Assembly: GCA_017306415.1 (NCBI GenBank)
Contig: JAFKIL010000001.1
Location: 868,001-932,000 of the forward strand
Length of the DNA stretch: 64,000 nucleotides
DNA from: Microbacterium sp.
GTDB lineage: Bacteria; Actinomycetota; Actinomycetes; Actinomycetales; Microbacteriaceae
Direction of reading: 5' to 3'
Position 1 is the stretch's first letter; the number at the start of each line of letters is the position of its first letter. The position numbers and the translations under genes were made by a program. Under the pieces are notes generated by a model. The model was not told where the DNA came from. It ran no database searches and saw only the letters and a program-made list of their open reading frames with translations. Shown here piece after piece: positions 44,847 to 52,836 of the stretch.

Positions 44847-46391
44847 GTGAGCACCGCCGTCCGCAGTACGCGGCATCCGCTGAGCCTGCAGACCCGACTG
44901 ATGGCCACCGTCATCGGGATGGTCGCGCTCATCCTCGTGGCGGTGGCGCTCGCGACGAGCGCGATCCTCGGCGGCATCCTGCAGCAGAACCTCGACAACA
45001 AGGTGCGGGAGACGACGTCCCGGGCGCTGCAGGGCCTCGGGAGGCCATCGCTCACCACCGGGCACGGCATCGCGTTCTCGACGCTCGACGGCGGCCCGCA
45101 GACGGCCGGCTTCCTGTTGCTGGTCGATTCGGCGGCGGGCACGGACGCCGCGTATGTGGACGGCGACGGCACGGTGCAGGCGCTCACCGCGACTCAGCTC
45201 GCTCAGCTTCAGGCACAGCTGCAGCGCCCCGAGCAGACGATGACCGTCGCGATCGACGGGTTCGGTGCGTACCGGCTCTACAGCCTGAACATCGGGGGCG
45301 CGTACTTCATCTCGGGCGGCCTGCCCCTGAGCGACGTCAACTCCACGATCGGCCAGATCCTGACGACCGTCGGTCTCGTGACGTTCGGCGGTCTGCTGCT
45401 TCTCGCGGTCGCGATCGCCGTCGTCATCAGACGCGGTCTGCAGCCGCTGCGCGCCGTCGCGGACACCGCCACGCGGGTCGCCGGGCTGCCGCTCTCGCGG
45501 GGCGAGGTCTCCATCTCCGAACGCGTGCCGGCCGAGCAGGCCGACGAACGGACCGAGATCGGTCAGGTGGGCGCGGCCCTCAACACCCTCCTCGACCACG
45601 TCGGCGAGTCGCTCGAGGCCCGTCAACGCAACGAAGAGCGGATGCGCGCCTTCGTCGCCGACGCGAGCCACGAGCTGCGCACTCCCCTCGCGTCGATCCG
45701 CGGCTACTCCGAGCTCTCGTTGCGCGACCCGTCGCTCAGCGACACCACGGAGCAGTCGCTGGAGCGCATCCAGGCGCAGTCGCTCCGGATGACGACCCTC
45801 GTCGAGGACCTCCTGCTGCTCGCCCGCCTCGACGAGGGACAGGAACTCGTCTACGGCACGGTTGACCTGACCCGGCTCGCGATCGAGGCCGTGGGCGACG
45901 CCCGTCCGGCCGGACCCGAGCACACCTGGATCATCGACGTCGACGACGAGCCGGTGCTCGTCGCCGGTGACGCGTCGCGCCTGCATCAGGTCGCCGCGAA
46001 CCTGCTCGCGAACGCGCGCACGCACACGCCGGACGGAACCGTGGTGACCATGCGCGTCGCGCGGGACGGCTCGGATGCGGTGATGAGCGTGCACGACGAC
46101 GGACCGGGTGTCGACCCCGCCATCGCCGACGAGCTGTTCGAGCGGTTCTCCCGCGCGGATCGCTCGCGGGCGCGCAAGACCGGAGGCACGGGCCTCGGCC
46201 TGTCGATCGCCCGGGCCATCGTGGAGGCGCATCACGGCTCCATCTCGGTGTCGAGTGAGCCCGGCGACACGACCTTCTTCGTGCGCCTCCCTGCCAAGCC
46301 CGCGAATCCGACGGCCGCGAAGGCCGCGGAGCCCGACGCGGAGGCACCGGAGGCCGGCGTCCCGGCGGCCGCCCCGTCCTCGCGGCCCTGA
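44847..46391 (+). CDS. Sensor histidine kinase
   Basis: A 514-residue two-helix membrane kinase. Helix 1 is near residues 20-45 and helix 2 at about 170-195, framing an extracellular sensor domain of about 120 residues. A HAMP domain follows ('RRGLQPLRAVADTATRVAGL'), then the H-box 'DASHELRTPLASIRGYSEL', N-box 'AANLLANARTHTPD', and G-boxes 'HDDGPGVD' and 'GGTGLGLSIARAIVEA'. The Ala/Pro-rich tail is disordered. GTG at 44847 lies 26 bases after the regulator stop. It presumably phosphorylates the preceding regulator. Confidence 0.94.
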   Translation: MSTAVRSTRHPLSLQTRLMATVIGMVALILVAVALATSAILGGILQQNLDNKVRETTSRALQGLGRPSLTTGHGIAFSTLDGGPQTAGFLLLVDSAAGTDAAYVDGDGTVQALTATQLAQLQAQLQRPEQTMTVAIDGFGAYRLYSLNIGGAYFISGGLPLSDVNSTIGQILTTVGLVTFGGLLLLAVAIAVVIRRGLQPLRAVADTATRVAGLPLSRGEVSISERVPAEQADERTEIGQVGAALNTLLDHVGESLEARQRNEERMRAFVADASHELRTPLASIRGYSELSLRDPSLSDTTEQSLERIQAQSLRMTTLVEDLLLLARLDEGQELVYGTVDLTRLAIEAVGDARPAGPEHTWIIDVDDEPVLVAGDASRLHQVAANLLANARTHTPDGTVVTMRVARDGSDAVMSVHDDGPGVDPAIADELFERFSRADRSRARKTGGTGLGLSIARAIVEAHHGSISVSSEPGDTTFFVRLPAKPANPTAAKAAEPDAEAPEAGVPAAAPSSRP

Positions 46392-46428
46392 GCTCCGCCC
46401 CACCCCCGGCCGCCGCCGCGGCGCTGTT

Positions 46429-46494
46429 CATCGGGTGCGAATCGCCGCCATCCGGGCGCGGGACGGGCCCGATTCCGGACGATTGCGACCGATG
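46429..46494. repeat. REP-like inverted pair 4
   Basis: CATCGGGTGCGAATCGCCGC (46429-46448), a degenerate copy, faces the inverted copy GACGATTGCGACCGATG (46478-46494). It lies between the convergent sensor-kinase and flavin-reductase genes. Confidence 0.5.
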
Positions 46495-46516
46495 GGACCG
46501 GGTGTCGGGGGTGGAA

Positions 46517-48088
46517 TCAGTAGCCGCTGAACGCGTCCGTCGTGATCGAGCGCGCCTTCTCGAGCGCGGGCGCGAGGTCGGCGATCAGGCCCGCGGGGCC
46601 CGACACGTAGGCGTGACGCTGGGTGAGATCCGGCACCTCGCGATGGAGTCCCGCGGCGTCGATCCGGGTGCCGCCGGCCCACGCCCAGGTCGACGGCAGG
46701 GCGGCGGGCTCATCCCGCGTGAACGCGACGACGCGGACCCCGGATGCCTCGAGGTCGGCACGGAACGCGAGTTCGGACGCGTCGGACGCGACGTAGACGA
46801 GCACGATGTCGCGCACGTCGCCGGTCGCTGACAGGTGCCGCAGCTGCGACACGAACGGCGTCACGCCGATCCCGGCCGCGACGAGCAGGATCTTCGCCGA
46901 ACGGTCCCGCGGCAGCACGAAGTCGCCCCACACCCCGGTGACCGGGAGCGTGCCCCCGGGCTCCACCTCCGCCAGCGCCTTCTTGAAGCTCGACACCGCA
47001 CCCCCGCCCTCACGGAAAGCGATGCGCAGCGTGGGCAGGTCCTCCGGGGCGGAGACGATGCTGAACTCCCGACGCGTCCCGCGGGCATCCGGCCGCCGGT
47101 GGGGCACCTCCAGCTCGATGTACTGGCCGGCCGAGAACGCCAGGGGCCGCTTCGTGCGGAACGTGAGCTCGCGCACGGTGGCGGTCGGCGCCGCCCGCGA
47201 CACGAGCACGAGTCGGACGGCGGTGCGGACGGCGAAGAGGAACGCGATGAGGTTGCCGATGAGGAGCGCGCGCTCCTGGCCGAGGCTCACCGGGAACGTG
47301 CCGATCGCCGGAGCCCAACCGACGAGCACCCCCACGATCGCCGCCACCGTGAGCTGCTGCCATCGGCGCGGCGGCATCGTCAGCGGCTCGGAGAGCATGA
47401 AGGCGCCGAGGAACAGCAGTGGCGACGACCACAGCTGCGTCCACAGGACCGACCACACGTCCGGGGCCTGGCCGTTGAGGGACGACTGCACCGACAGGTT
47501 CACGACCCCCACCGCCAGCGCGACGACCCAGAACAGCGCGACCACCCGCAGCTTCTCGATCCGCCACAGGACCACGATGCCGAGGAGCAGGACGACCGGG
47601 CCGAGGATCGGCGTGCCGACCCACCACCACGACGTGCCCAGCGCGAACACTCCCGTGATCGCGGTGATCAGCGTCAGCACCGTGGCGCCGACCGCCGCCG
47701 GGTTGAAGATGTGCCGCCCGCGCCACGCGAGGACGTACTTCGACAGGGATGCCACGGCCGCCGCGATCGCGACGCCCACGAGCCCGAGCGGCTGGACTGT
47801 CGGGTGGAGCACGAACAGGAGGATGAGGGACGTGATGAGCGACGACTCGATGCGCCACGAGAGCCGGAGGATCCGCTGGGCCGCGGCATCCACCGCCACG
47901 TTCACCACCGCGAGGACGACAGCGGTCACGAGGATGTCGAGCCACCCGACGCTCACGAGCCCGAGCGTCGCCAGCAGGAAGGCGAGAACTGCGAGGAGCG
48001 TGAGCTCGAGGAACACGAGCCGGTACATCGACACGCGACCGAGCAGCGCGAACACCCGGTTCCAGGTCGAGGCGATGGTGGATTTCAC
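46517..48088 (-). CDS. NqrB/RnfD-like membrane domain fused to ferredoxin reductase
   Basis: A 523-residue redox protein. Residues 1-290 have about ten helices resembling NqrB/RnfD subunits ('RLSWRIESSLITSLILLFVL', 'RHIFNPAAVGATVLTLIT'). Residues 295-523 form a ferredoxin-NADP-reductase module: 'FSAGQYIELEVPH' and 'RREFSIVSAPED' bind FAD, 'LLVAAGIGVTPFVSQLRHL' and 'YVSGPAGLIADL' bind NAD(P). It should take electrons from cytoplasmic NAD(P)H into or across the membrane. GTG at 48088 overlaps the apbE stop. The acidic residue expected before the usual FMN-attachment motif of NqrB/RnfD is not seen, so covalent FMN here is uncertain. Confidence 0.85.
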   Translation of the reverse strand: MKSTIASTWNRVFALLGRVSMYRLVFLELTLLAVLAFLLATLGLVSVGWLDILVTAVVLAVVNVAVDAAAQRILRLSWRIESSLITSLILLFVLHPTVQPLGLVGVAIAAAVASLSKYVLAWRGRHIFNPAAVGATVLTLITAITGVFALGTSWWWVGTPILGPVVLLLGIVVLWRIEKLRVVALFWVVALAVGVVNLSVQSSLNGQAPDVWSVLWTQLWSSPLLFLGAFMLSEPLTMPPRRWQQLTVAAIVGVLVGWAPAIGTFPVSLGQERALLIGNLIAFLFAVRTAVRLVLVSRAAPTATVRELTFRTKRPLAFSAGQYIELEVPHRRPDARGTRREFSIVSAPEDLPTLRIAFREGGGAVSSFKKALAEVEPGGTLPVTGVWGDFVLPRDRSAKILLVAAGIGVTPFVSQLRHLSATGDVRDIVLVYVASDASELAFRADLEASGVRVVAFTRDEPAALPSTWAWAGGTRIDAAGLHREVPDLTQRHAYVSGPAGLIADLAPALEKARSITTDAFSGY

Positions 48089-48963
48089 GTGAACAACTCT
48101 GCCTTACTGCCGGGCGCCCACTGGAGCCGGCCGTCGGTGGTCATGCGCACCCAGTCCGCACCCCACACGTGGGCGAGCTCCGGTCCGCCGTCGAAGAAGA
48201 GCGCGGTCGCGATCGCGTCGGCGTGCAGGGCGTCGGATGCCACGGCCCACGTCGCCGCGAACCGCTGCACCGGCGCCCCGGTACGGGCGTCGAGCACGTG
48301 GTGGAGGCCGTCGCCCCACACGCGCCGGTTCACGGCGGACGCGCACAGCGCGGCATCCTGCAGCTCGATCACCCCGACAGCGCGAGTGGTGTCGTACGGA
48401 TGCTCCAGCGCCACGCGCACCGCGGTCCCGCGGGCGACGAGGTCGCCGCTCGCGTCGACGACGATGTCGCCGCCGACGTGGCGGCGCACGCACGCGAGCA
48501 CGAGGTCGACGAGCAGCCCCTTGCCGATCGCGCCGACGTCGATCGTCGCCGGCGGGTCGAGCACCAGTCGTCCGTCCGTCGCGCGCACCCGCTCCTGCCA
48601 GTTCTTCGCCGCGGCCACGGGGCCGTGATCGACGAACGAGTAGGCGGAGTCGTAGCCGCGCCGCTCCAGCACGTCGCCGATCAGTGGATTCACCGCACCC
48701 GAAGTCGCGGCCGACAGGTCCGTGTAGACGGCCAGCAGAGTGCCCGCGTCGGCCGGCGCCGGCACCGAGCCGGCGCCCCGCGCCAGCCGTGAGACCAGCG
48801 AATCCGGACGGAAGCGCGACCACTCGGCATCGAACCGGTCGATGACCGCGCGGACCTCGCGCTGCGCCTCCGTGGGAAGCGGTTCATCCGTCTCGATCTG
48901 CCATCGCGTGCCGATCGCCTCGAAGGACCACATGTCGTCCGCGCGGTCGGCCCCCGGGGCCAT
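48085..48963 (-). CDS. apbE: FAD:protein FMN transferase (ApbE)
   Basis: A 292-residue flavin transferase. 'ATIDVGAIGKGLLVDLVLA' corresponds to the conserved G-x-I-x-KG block, 'DIVVDASGDLVARG' to the nucleotide-binding region and 'DALHADAIATALFFDGG' to the metal-binding D-A-x-A-T-A segment. ApbE attaches FMN to Thr/Ser of exported or membrane proteins. No signal peptide is seen, which is unusual compared with Gram-negative ApbE lipoproteins. It begins two bases after the end of the FMN-binding lipoprotein gene, which is its likely substrate, and overlaps the reductase gene. Confidence 0.92.
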   Translation of the reverse strand: MAPGADRADDMWSFEAIGTRWQIETDEPLPTEAQREVRAVIDRFDAEWSRFRPDSLVSRLARGAGSVPAPADAGTLLAVYTDLSAATSGAVNPLIGDVLERRGYDSAYSFVDHGPVAAAKNWQERVRATDGRLVLDPPATIDVGAIGKGLLVDLVLACVRRHVGGDIVVDASGDLVARGTAVRVALEHPYDTTRAVGVIELQDAALCASAVNRRVWGDGLHHVLDARTGAPVQRFAATWAVASDALHADAIATALFFDGGPELAHVWGADWVRMTTDGRLQWAPGSKAELFT

Positions 48964-48965
48964 GG

Positions 48966-49427
48966 CTACGCCGCCGCCTCGCTCTTGATCTCGTCGATCG
49001 CCTTGTTGAACCCCCCGCTGGTCAGCGACGATCCTGCGACCCGACTGACCGAGAGGGTGTCGATGTTCTTGCCGACGACTGCGTCCGAGATGCCGCCGAC
49101 GAACTGCGCCTGATACTGCTGCGACTCCGCGCGCGTCGGACTGCCGTTGATGGAGACGTCCGTGACGACGTCGTCCTTCAGGGTCACGGTCACCGAGATC
49201 GTCTCGACCGACTCGGGCGTCTGATAGGAGCCCTCCGCCGTGTAGGTGCCGTCCTTGTAGGCGCCACCGCCGGACGCGTCGGACGATCCTGAGGTCGAGG
49301 CGGCGTTCTCGTCGCTCGTGCCGGAGCCCGATGTCGTCGCGCTGGCACACCCGGCGAGGGTGAGCGTGCCGGCGATGCCGACGACGGCTGCTCCGACACG
49401 CAGCGGGCGGGCGGTGGTGCGGATCAT
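48966..49427 (-). CDS. FMN-binding domain lipoprotein
   Basis: A 153-residue lipoprotein: signal peptide with lipobox 'LTLAGC' (Cys near residue 25), a Ser/Thr/Gly-rich linker, then an FMN_bind domain ('YKDGTYTAEGSYQTPESVE', 'VTVTLKDDVVTDVSIN'). The end 'SRVAGSSLTSGGFNKAIDE' matches the flavinylation site usually written SGAT-x-TS, with Ser-Ser in place of Ala-Thr. ApbE should attach FMN here. It is the first gene of a three-gene operon and would accept electrons outside the membrane. ATG at 49427 has AGGAGGA nearby; upstream codons lack signal-peptide character. Confidence 0.9.
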   Translation of the reverse strand: MIRTTARPLRVGAAVVGIAGTLTLAGCASATTSGSGTSDENAASTSGSSDASGGGAYKDGTYTAEGSYQTPESVETISVTVTLKDDVVTDVSINGSPTRAESQQYQAQFVGGISDAVVGKNIDTLSVSRVAGSSLTSGGFNKAIDEIKSEAAA

Positions 49428-49499
49428 TTCGGGTCCTCCTTCTGCTCGGCCCGGCGCGTCGACGCCGGCATTTCGGCCGCCAAACGCGGTCGCGATGTA

Positions 49500-49514
49500 T
49501 TCCACGGTATGGAA
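49500..49514. promoter_or_regulatory. Operator-like palindrome upstream of the flavin operon
   Basis: TTCCA-N5-TGGAA is a perfect inverted repeat 73 bases upstream of the lipoprotein start. It sits in the 168-base spacer after prs, where the operon promoter should lie, and may bind a dimeric regulator. Confidence 0.35.
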
Positions 49515-49595
49515 ACGAGTCAGGAGGAGACTTCGTTCAACCTGTGAATCGCCTCTGTGGCTCGGGCGTCCGCGAGCGCGCCACGGGTCGTGCGG

Positions 49596-50630
49596 CTACG
49601 CCGCGCCGTCGAACATGCTCGTCACCGAGCCGTCCTCGAAGACCTCGTGGATGGCGCGGGCCAGCAGCGGCGCGATCGGGAGGACCGTCAGCGCGTCGAA
49701 GCGCTTCTCGAGCGGGATGGGGATGGTGTCGGTGACGACCACCTCGTCGATCGCGGCATCCTGCAGGCGATCGATCGCGGGGTCGCTGAAGACCGCGTGC
49801 GTCGCCGCCACGATGACGCGCTCCGCCCCATTCGCCTTCAGCGCCTGGGCGGCCTTCACGATGGTGCCGCCGGTGTCGATCATGTCGTCGACGAGGAGGC
49901 ACACGCGCCCCTGCACGCGGCCCACGATCTCGGCGACCGTCACCTGGTTCGCCACGTTCGGGTCGCGCCGCTTGTGGATGATCGCCAGCGGCGCGCCCAG
50001 ACTGTCCGACCACTGATCGGCCACCCGCACACGCCCGGTGTCGGGCGAGACGACCGTGAGCCGCTCGCGGTCCTCGGCGCTCAGCGTGCGCTGGAAGTAG
50101 TCGAGCAGCACCGGCTTGGCGAACAGGTGGTCGACCGGCCCGTCGAAGAAGCCCTGGATCTGCGCCGCGTGGAGGTCGACGCTCATCACGCGGTCGGCGC
50201 CGGCGGTCTTCAGCACATCGGCGACGAGGCGCGCACTGATCGGCTCGCGCCCGCGGCCCTTCTTGTCCTGGCGCGAGTAGGGGTAGTACGGCGCGACGAC
50301 GGTGATGCGCTTCGCGGATGCCCGCTTCGCGGCATCCAACATGATGAGCAGCTCCATCAGCCACTCGTTGACCGGCGGCCCGAACGACTGGATGAGGAAG
50401 ACATCGCACCCGCGGATCGACACCTCGAAGCGCGTGAGGATCTCGCCCGAGGCGAAGGTGCGGTACTCGGTCGGGACGAGCTCGGTGCCCAGGGCCTCTG
50501 CGACGTCCGTCGCGAGCGCCGGATGCGAGCGACCCGAAGCGACCACGAGCCGCTTCTTCGTCTTGGCGACGATTCCCGGCGCTATGCCCCGCTCACGATC
50601 GAGGTCAACCGTCTTGTCCTTGCGAGCCAT
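49596..50630 (-). CDS. prs: Ribose-phosphate pyrophosphokinase (PRPP synthetase)
   Basis: A 344-residue enzyme making PRPP from ribose-5-phosphate and ATP. 'SGRSHPALATDVAEALG' (N-terminal), 'YPYSRQDKKGRGREPISARL' (flexible loop and conserved Arg), 'SVDLHAAQIQGFFDGPVDHL' (PRPP synthetase signature) and 'VCLLVDDMIDTGGTIVKAA' (PRPP-binding loop) are intact. The N-terminal 25 residues before the catalytic fold are longer than in E. coli, as usual in Actinobacteria. ATG at 50630 lies inside the end of glmU (26-base overlap), so the two are translationally coupled. Confidence 0.97.
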   Translation of the reverse strand: MARKDKTVDLDRERGIAPGIVAKTKKRLVVASGRSHPALATDVAEALGTELVPTEYRTFASGEILTRFEVSIRGCDVFLIQSFGPPVNEWLMELLIMLDAAKRASAKRITVVAPYYPYSRQDKKGRGREPISARLVADVLKTAGADRVMSVDLHAAQIQGFFDGPVDHLFAKPVLLDYFQRTLSAEDRERLTVVSPDTGRVRVADQWSDSLGAPLAIIHKRRDPNVANQVTVAEIVGRVQGRVCLLVDDMIDTGGTIVKAAQALKANGAERVIVAATHAVFSDPAIDRLQDAAIDEVVVTDTIPIPLEKRFDALTVLPIAPLLARAIHEVFEDGSVTSMFDGAA

Positions 50631-52074
50631 CGTCCGCCTTCTGTGCGGACCGGGCGCGTGCCGCGACGTCCGCTGCGGCAGTCCCCGGTCGGTTGTTCTC
50701 GACCCATCCCTCGACGTTTCGCTGAGGGGCGACGCTGAGGGCCAGGGCACCGGCGGGCACATCCTTGCGGATCACGGCGCCGGCACCGGTCTTCGCGCCT
50801 TCTCCGATCCTAACGGGCGCGACGAACACGTTGTGCGAGCCGGTGTGGACCTCATCGCCGATCTCGGTGCGGTGCTTGGTGATGTCGTCGTAGTTCGCGG
50901 TGATCGCGCCCGCGCCGAGGTTGACGCCCGAGCCGATCGTGGTGTCGCCGATATACGACAGGTGCGGAACCTTGCTGCGCTCGCCGATCGTGGAGTTCTT
51001 CGTCTCGACGAAGGTGCCGATCTTGCCCTTGTCGCCGAGGTAGGTGCCCGGGCGGAGGTAGGCGAACGGCCCGACGGTCGCCCCGGCCCCGATGACGGCG
51101 AGGGTCGCGTCGGTGCGGGTGACCGTCGCCCCGGCGCCGACCTCGCAGTCCACGAGGCTCGTGTCCGGCCCGAGGGTCGCACCCTCAGCCACCGCCGTCG
51201 CGCGCAGGATGAAGGTGCCCGGCAGCACTGTCACGTCCGGGGCGAGCGTCGCGTCCACGTCGATCCACGTCGTGGCGGGGTCGAGGATCGTCGCGCCCTC
51301 CAGCTGCCACCGGCGCACGACCCGCTGGTTGAGGAGGCGCGCGGCCTCGGCGAGCTGGGCACGGTCGTTGACGCCGAGCGCGACGGCGGCGTCGGCCGCC
51401 GTCGTCGCGCTGACGGGCAGGTCATCCCCGCGGAGGAGGCCGATCACGTCGGTGAGGTACATCTCCCCCTGCGCGTTGGCGGTGCTCACGTGTGCCAGCT
51501 GGGTCCGCAGGGCGGCCGCCTGGAACACGTAGACGCCCGCGTTGATCTCCGTGACCGCCGCCTCGTCGGGCGTCGCGTCCTTCTCCTCGACGATCCGGCG
51601 CACCCCGCCGTCGGCGTCGCGGATGACGCGGCCGTACCCGGTGGCGTCGGTCAGGTGCGCGCTGAGCAGCGTCACGGCGGCCCCCGTGGAGCGGTGCGAG
51701 GCGATGAGGGCCCGGAGGGTCTCGGCTTCGAGCAGCGGCACGTCGCCGCTGAGCACGAGGACGTCGCCCGCGAAGTCGGGTACCGCGGCCAGGGCGACCT
51801 GCACCGCGCGACCGGTTCCGGGGATCTCGTCCTGATCGACGACCCGTGCCCCGGGGGCGATCTCGGCGACGGCCGTGGTGACGAGGTCGCGCTCGTGGCG
51901 CACGACGACCAGGACCTCCTGCGGACGGAGCCCGCTCGCGGTGTGCAGGACGTGGCCGATCAGGGAGCGGCCGCCGATCCGGTGCAGGACCTTCGGCAGG
52001 GCCGACTTCATGCGCGTGCCCTGCCCCGCAGCGAGGACGACGACCGCGAGCGAGGTATCCGTGTTATCCGACAT
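50605..52074 (-). CDS. glmU: Bifunctional GlmU (UDP-GlcNAc pyrophosphorylase / GlcN-1-P acetyltransferase)
   Basis: A 489-residue bifunctional enzyme making UDP-N-acetylglucosamine for peptidoglycan and other glycans. The N-terminal uridyltransferase starts with 'VVVLAAGQGTRMKSALPKVL' and contains 'DVLVLSGDVPLL'. The C-terminal part is a left-handed beta-helix acetyltransferase ('AYLRPGTYLGDKGKIGTFVE', 'IGSGVNLGAGAITANYDD'). A disordered tail of about 35 residues overlaps prs. ATG at 52074 begins two bases after the end of the tRNA-Gln body; a longer start would lie within the tRNA. Confidence 0.96.
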   Translation of the reverse strand: MSDNTDTSLAVVVLAAGQGTRMKSALPKVLHRIGGRSLIGHVLHTASGLRPQEVLVVVRHERDLVTTAVAEIAPGARVVDQDEIPGTGRAVQVALAAVPDFAGDVLVLSGDVPLLEAETLRALIASHRSTGAAVTLLSAHLTDATGYGRVIRDADGGVRRIVEEKDATPDEAAVTEINAGVYVFQAAALRTQLAHVSTANAQGEMYLTDVIGLLRGDDLPVSATTAADAAVALGVNDRAQLAEAARLLNQRVVRRWQLEGATILDPATTWIDVDATLAPDVTVLPGTFILRATAVAEGATLGPDTSLVDCEVGAGATVTRTDATLAVIGAGATVGPFAYLRPGTYLGDKGKIGTFVETKNSTIGERSKVPHLSYIGDTTIGSGVNLGAGAITANYDDITKHRTEIGDEVHTGSHNVFVAPVRIGEGAKTGAGAVIRKDVPAGALALSVAPQRNVEGWVENNRPGTAAADVAARARSAQKADDGSQGQDG

Positions 52075-52075
52075 G

Positions 52076-52147
52076 CTCCGCCGCCAGGATTCGAACCTGG
52101 GCCTCACAGCTCCAAAGGCTGTCGTGCTGCCGTTACACCACGGCGGA
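52076..52147 (-). tRNA. tRNA-Gln (anticodon UUG)
   Basis: The minus strand folds into a 72-nt tRNA. The acceptor TCCGCCG pairs with CGGCGGA, the discriminator is G, the anticodon stem ACAGC/GCTGT holds the loop CTTTGGA giving UUG, and the T-arm contains GGTTCGAATCC. CCA is not encoded. The next base but one is the A of the glmU start codon. Confidence 0.95.
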
Positions 52148-52216
52148 CCGCCGCGTGTGCGGCGTCGTCAAGTCTGCCAGACGTCGGCGCACAGACTTCG
52201 GCAGTGGGCGGCCGAC

Positions 52217-52222
52217 GATAAT
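52217..52222 (+). promoter_or_regulatory. -10 box for MarR-family gene
   Basis: GATAAT, close to the ideal TATAAT, lies six bases before the ATG at 52229. Leaderless spacing; the intervening GGAGCC would otherwise be a Shine-Dalgarno set too close to the start. Confidence 0.55.
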
Positions 52223-52228
52223 GGAGCC

Positions 52229-52726
52229 ATGGCGCAGGAGAGCGACGAGGTCGACCGCATCGTCGATGCGTGGGGTCGGCAGCGTCCCGACCTGGACTTC
52301 TCGCCGCTGGAGGTGCTCTCGCGCGTCGACCGGCTCTCCCGCCACCTCGACCGGGCGCGGCGGGACGCATTCAAGCGCAGCGAGCTGGAGCCGTGGGAGT
52401 GGGACGTGCTGTCCGCACTCCGCCGCGCCGGCGAACCGTTCCAGCTCAGCCCCAAGCAGCTGCTCCAGCAGACGCTCGTCTCGAGCGGGACGATGACGAA
52501 CCGGATCGATCGACTGGTCGGGCGCCGGCTCGTGCGGCGCGAGGCGGATCCGGGCGACGGCCGCAGCATCCTCGTGATCCTGACGCCGGACGGCCGCATC
52601 CGGGTGGATGCCGCGATCACGCGGCTCGTCGACGCCGAGGCGCTCCTCCTGGCCCGGCTCTCCCGCTCGGACCGCGACCGGCTGGCAGGCCTGCTGCGAA
52701 AGCTGAGCCTGGGCTTCGACGTCTGA
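52229..52726 (+). CDS. MarR-family transcriptional regulator
   Basis: A 165-residue winged-helix regulator. 'LEPWEWDVLSALRRAGEPFQ' is the first part of the DNA-binding domain, 'SPKQLLQQTLVSSGTMTNRI' the recognition region, and 'RRLVRREADPGDGRSILVIL' the wing with the conserved D-x-R. MarR proteins dimerise and often respond to small aromatic ligands. It is divergent from tRNA-Gln/glmU and precedes the ABC-F gene, which may be a target. Confidence 0.93.
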   Translation: MAQESDEVDRIVDAWGRQRPDLDFSPLEVLSRVDRLSRHLDRARRDAFKRSELEPWEWDVLSALRRAGEPFQLSPKQLLQQTLVSSGTMTNRIDRLVGRRLVRREADPGDGRSILVILTPDGRIRVDAAITRLVDAEALLLARLSRSDRDRLAGLLRKLSLGFDV

Positions 52727-52830
52727 CCGCGCACGCCCGCCCACGGTTTCGGGCGCGCGCATCCGTCTCCGTGCACCCAAGATCGTGCGCAAGCGGCCAC
52801 GGGCGCGGGGCGGGGAGGGCGGGCGGCACC

Positions 52831-52836
52831 TACGCT
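52831..52836 (+). promoter_or_regulatory. -10-like box for disrupted ABC-F gene
   Basis: TACGCT, nine bases before the ATG at 52846. A GGGAGGGAC segment lies between, so initiation with a very short leader is likely. Confidence 0.35.

Noticed and set aside
52076-52147. tRNA-Gln as the attachment site of the mobile element
   Set aside because: The genes between it and 54186 look chromosomal, no repeat of the tRNA 3' end is seen, and the visible border is inside the ABC-F gene.
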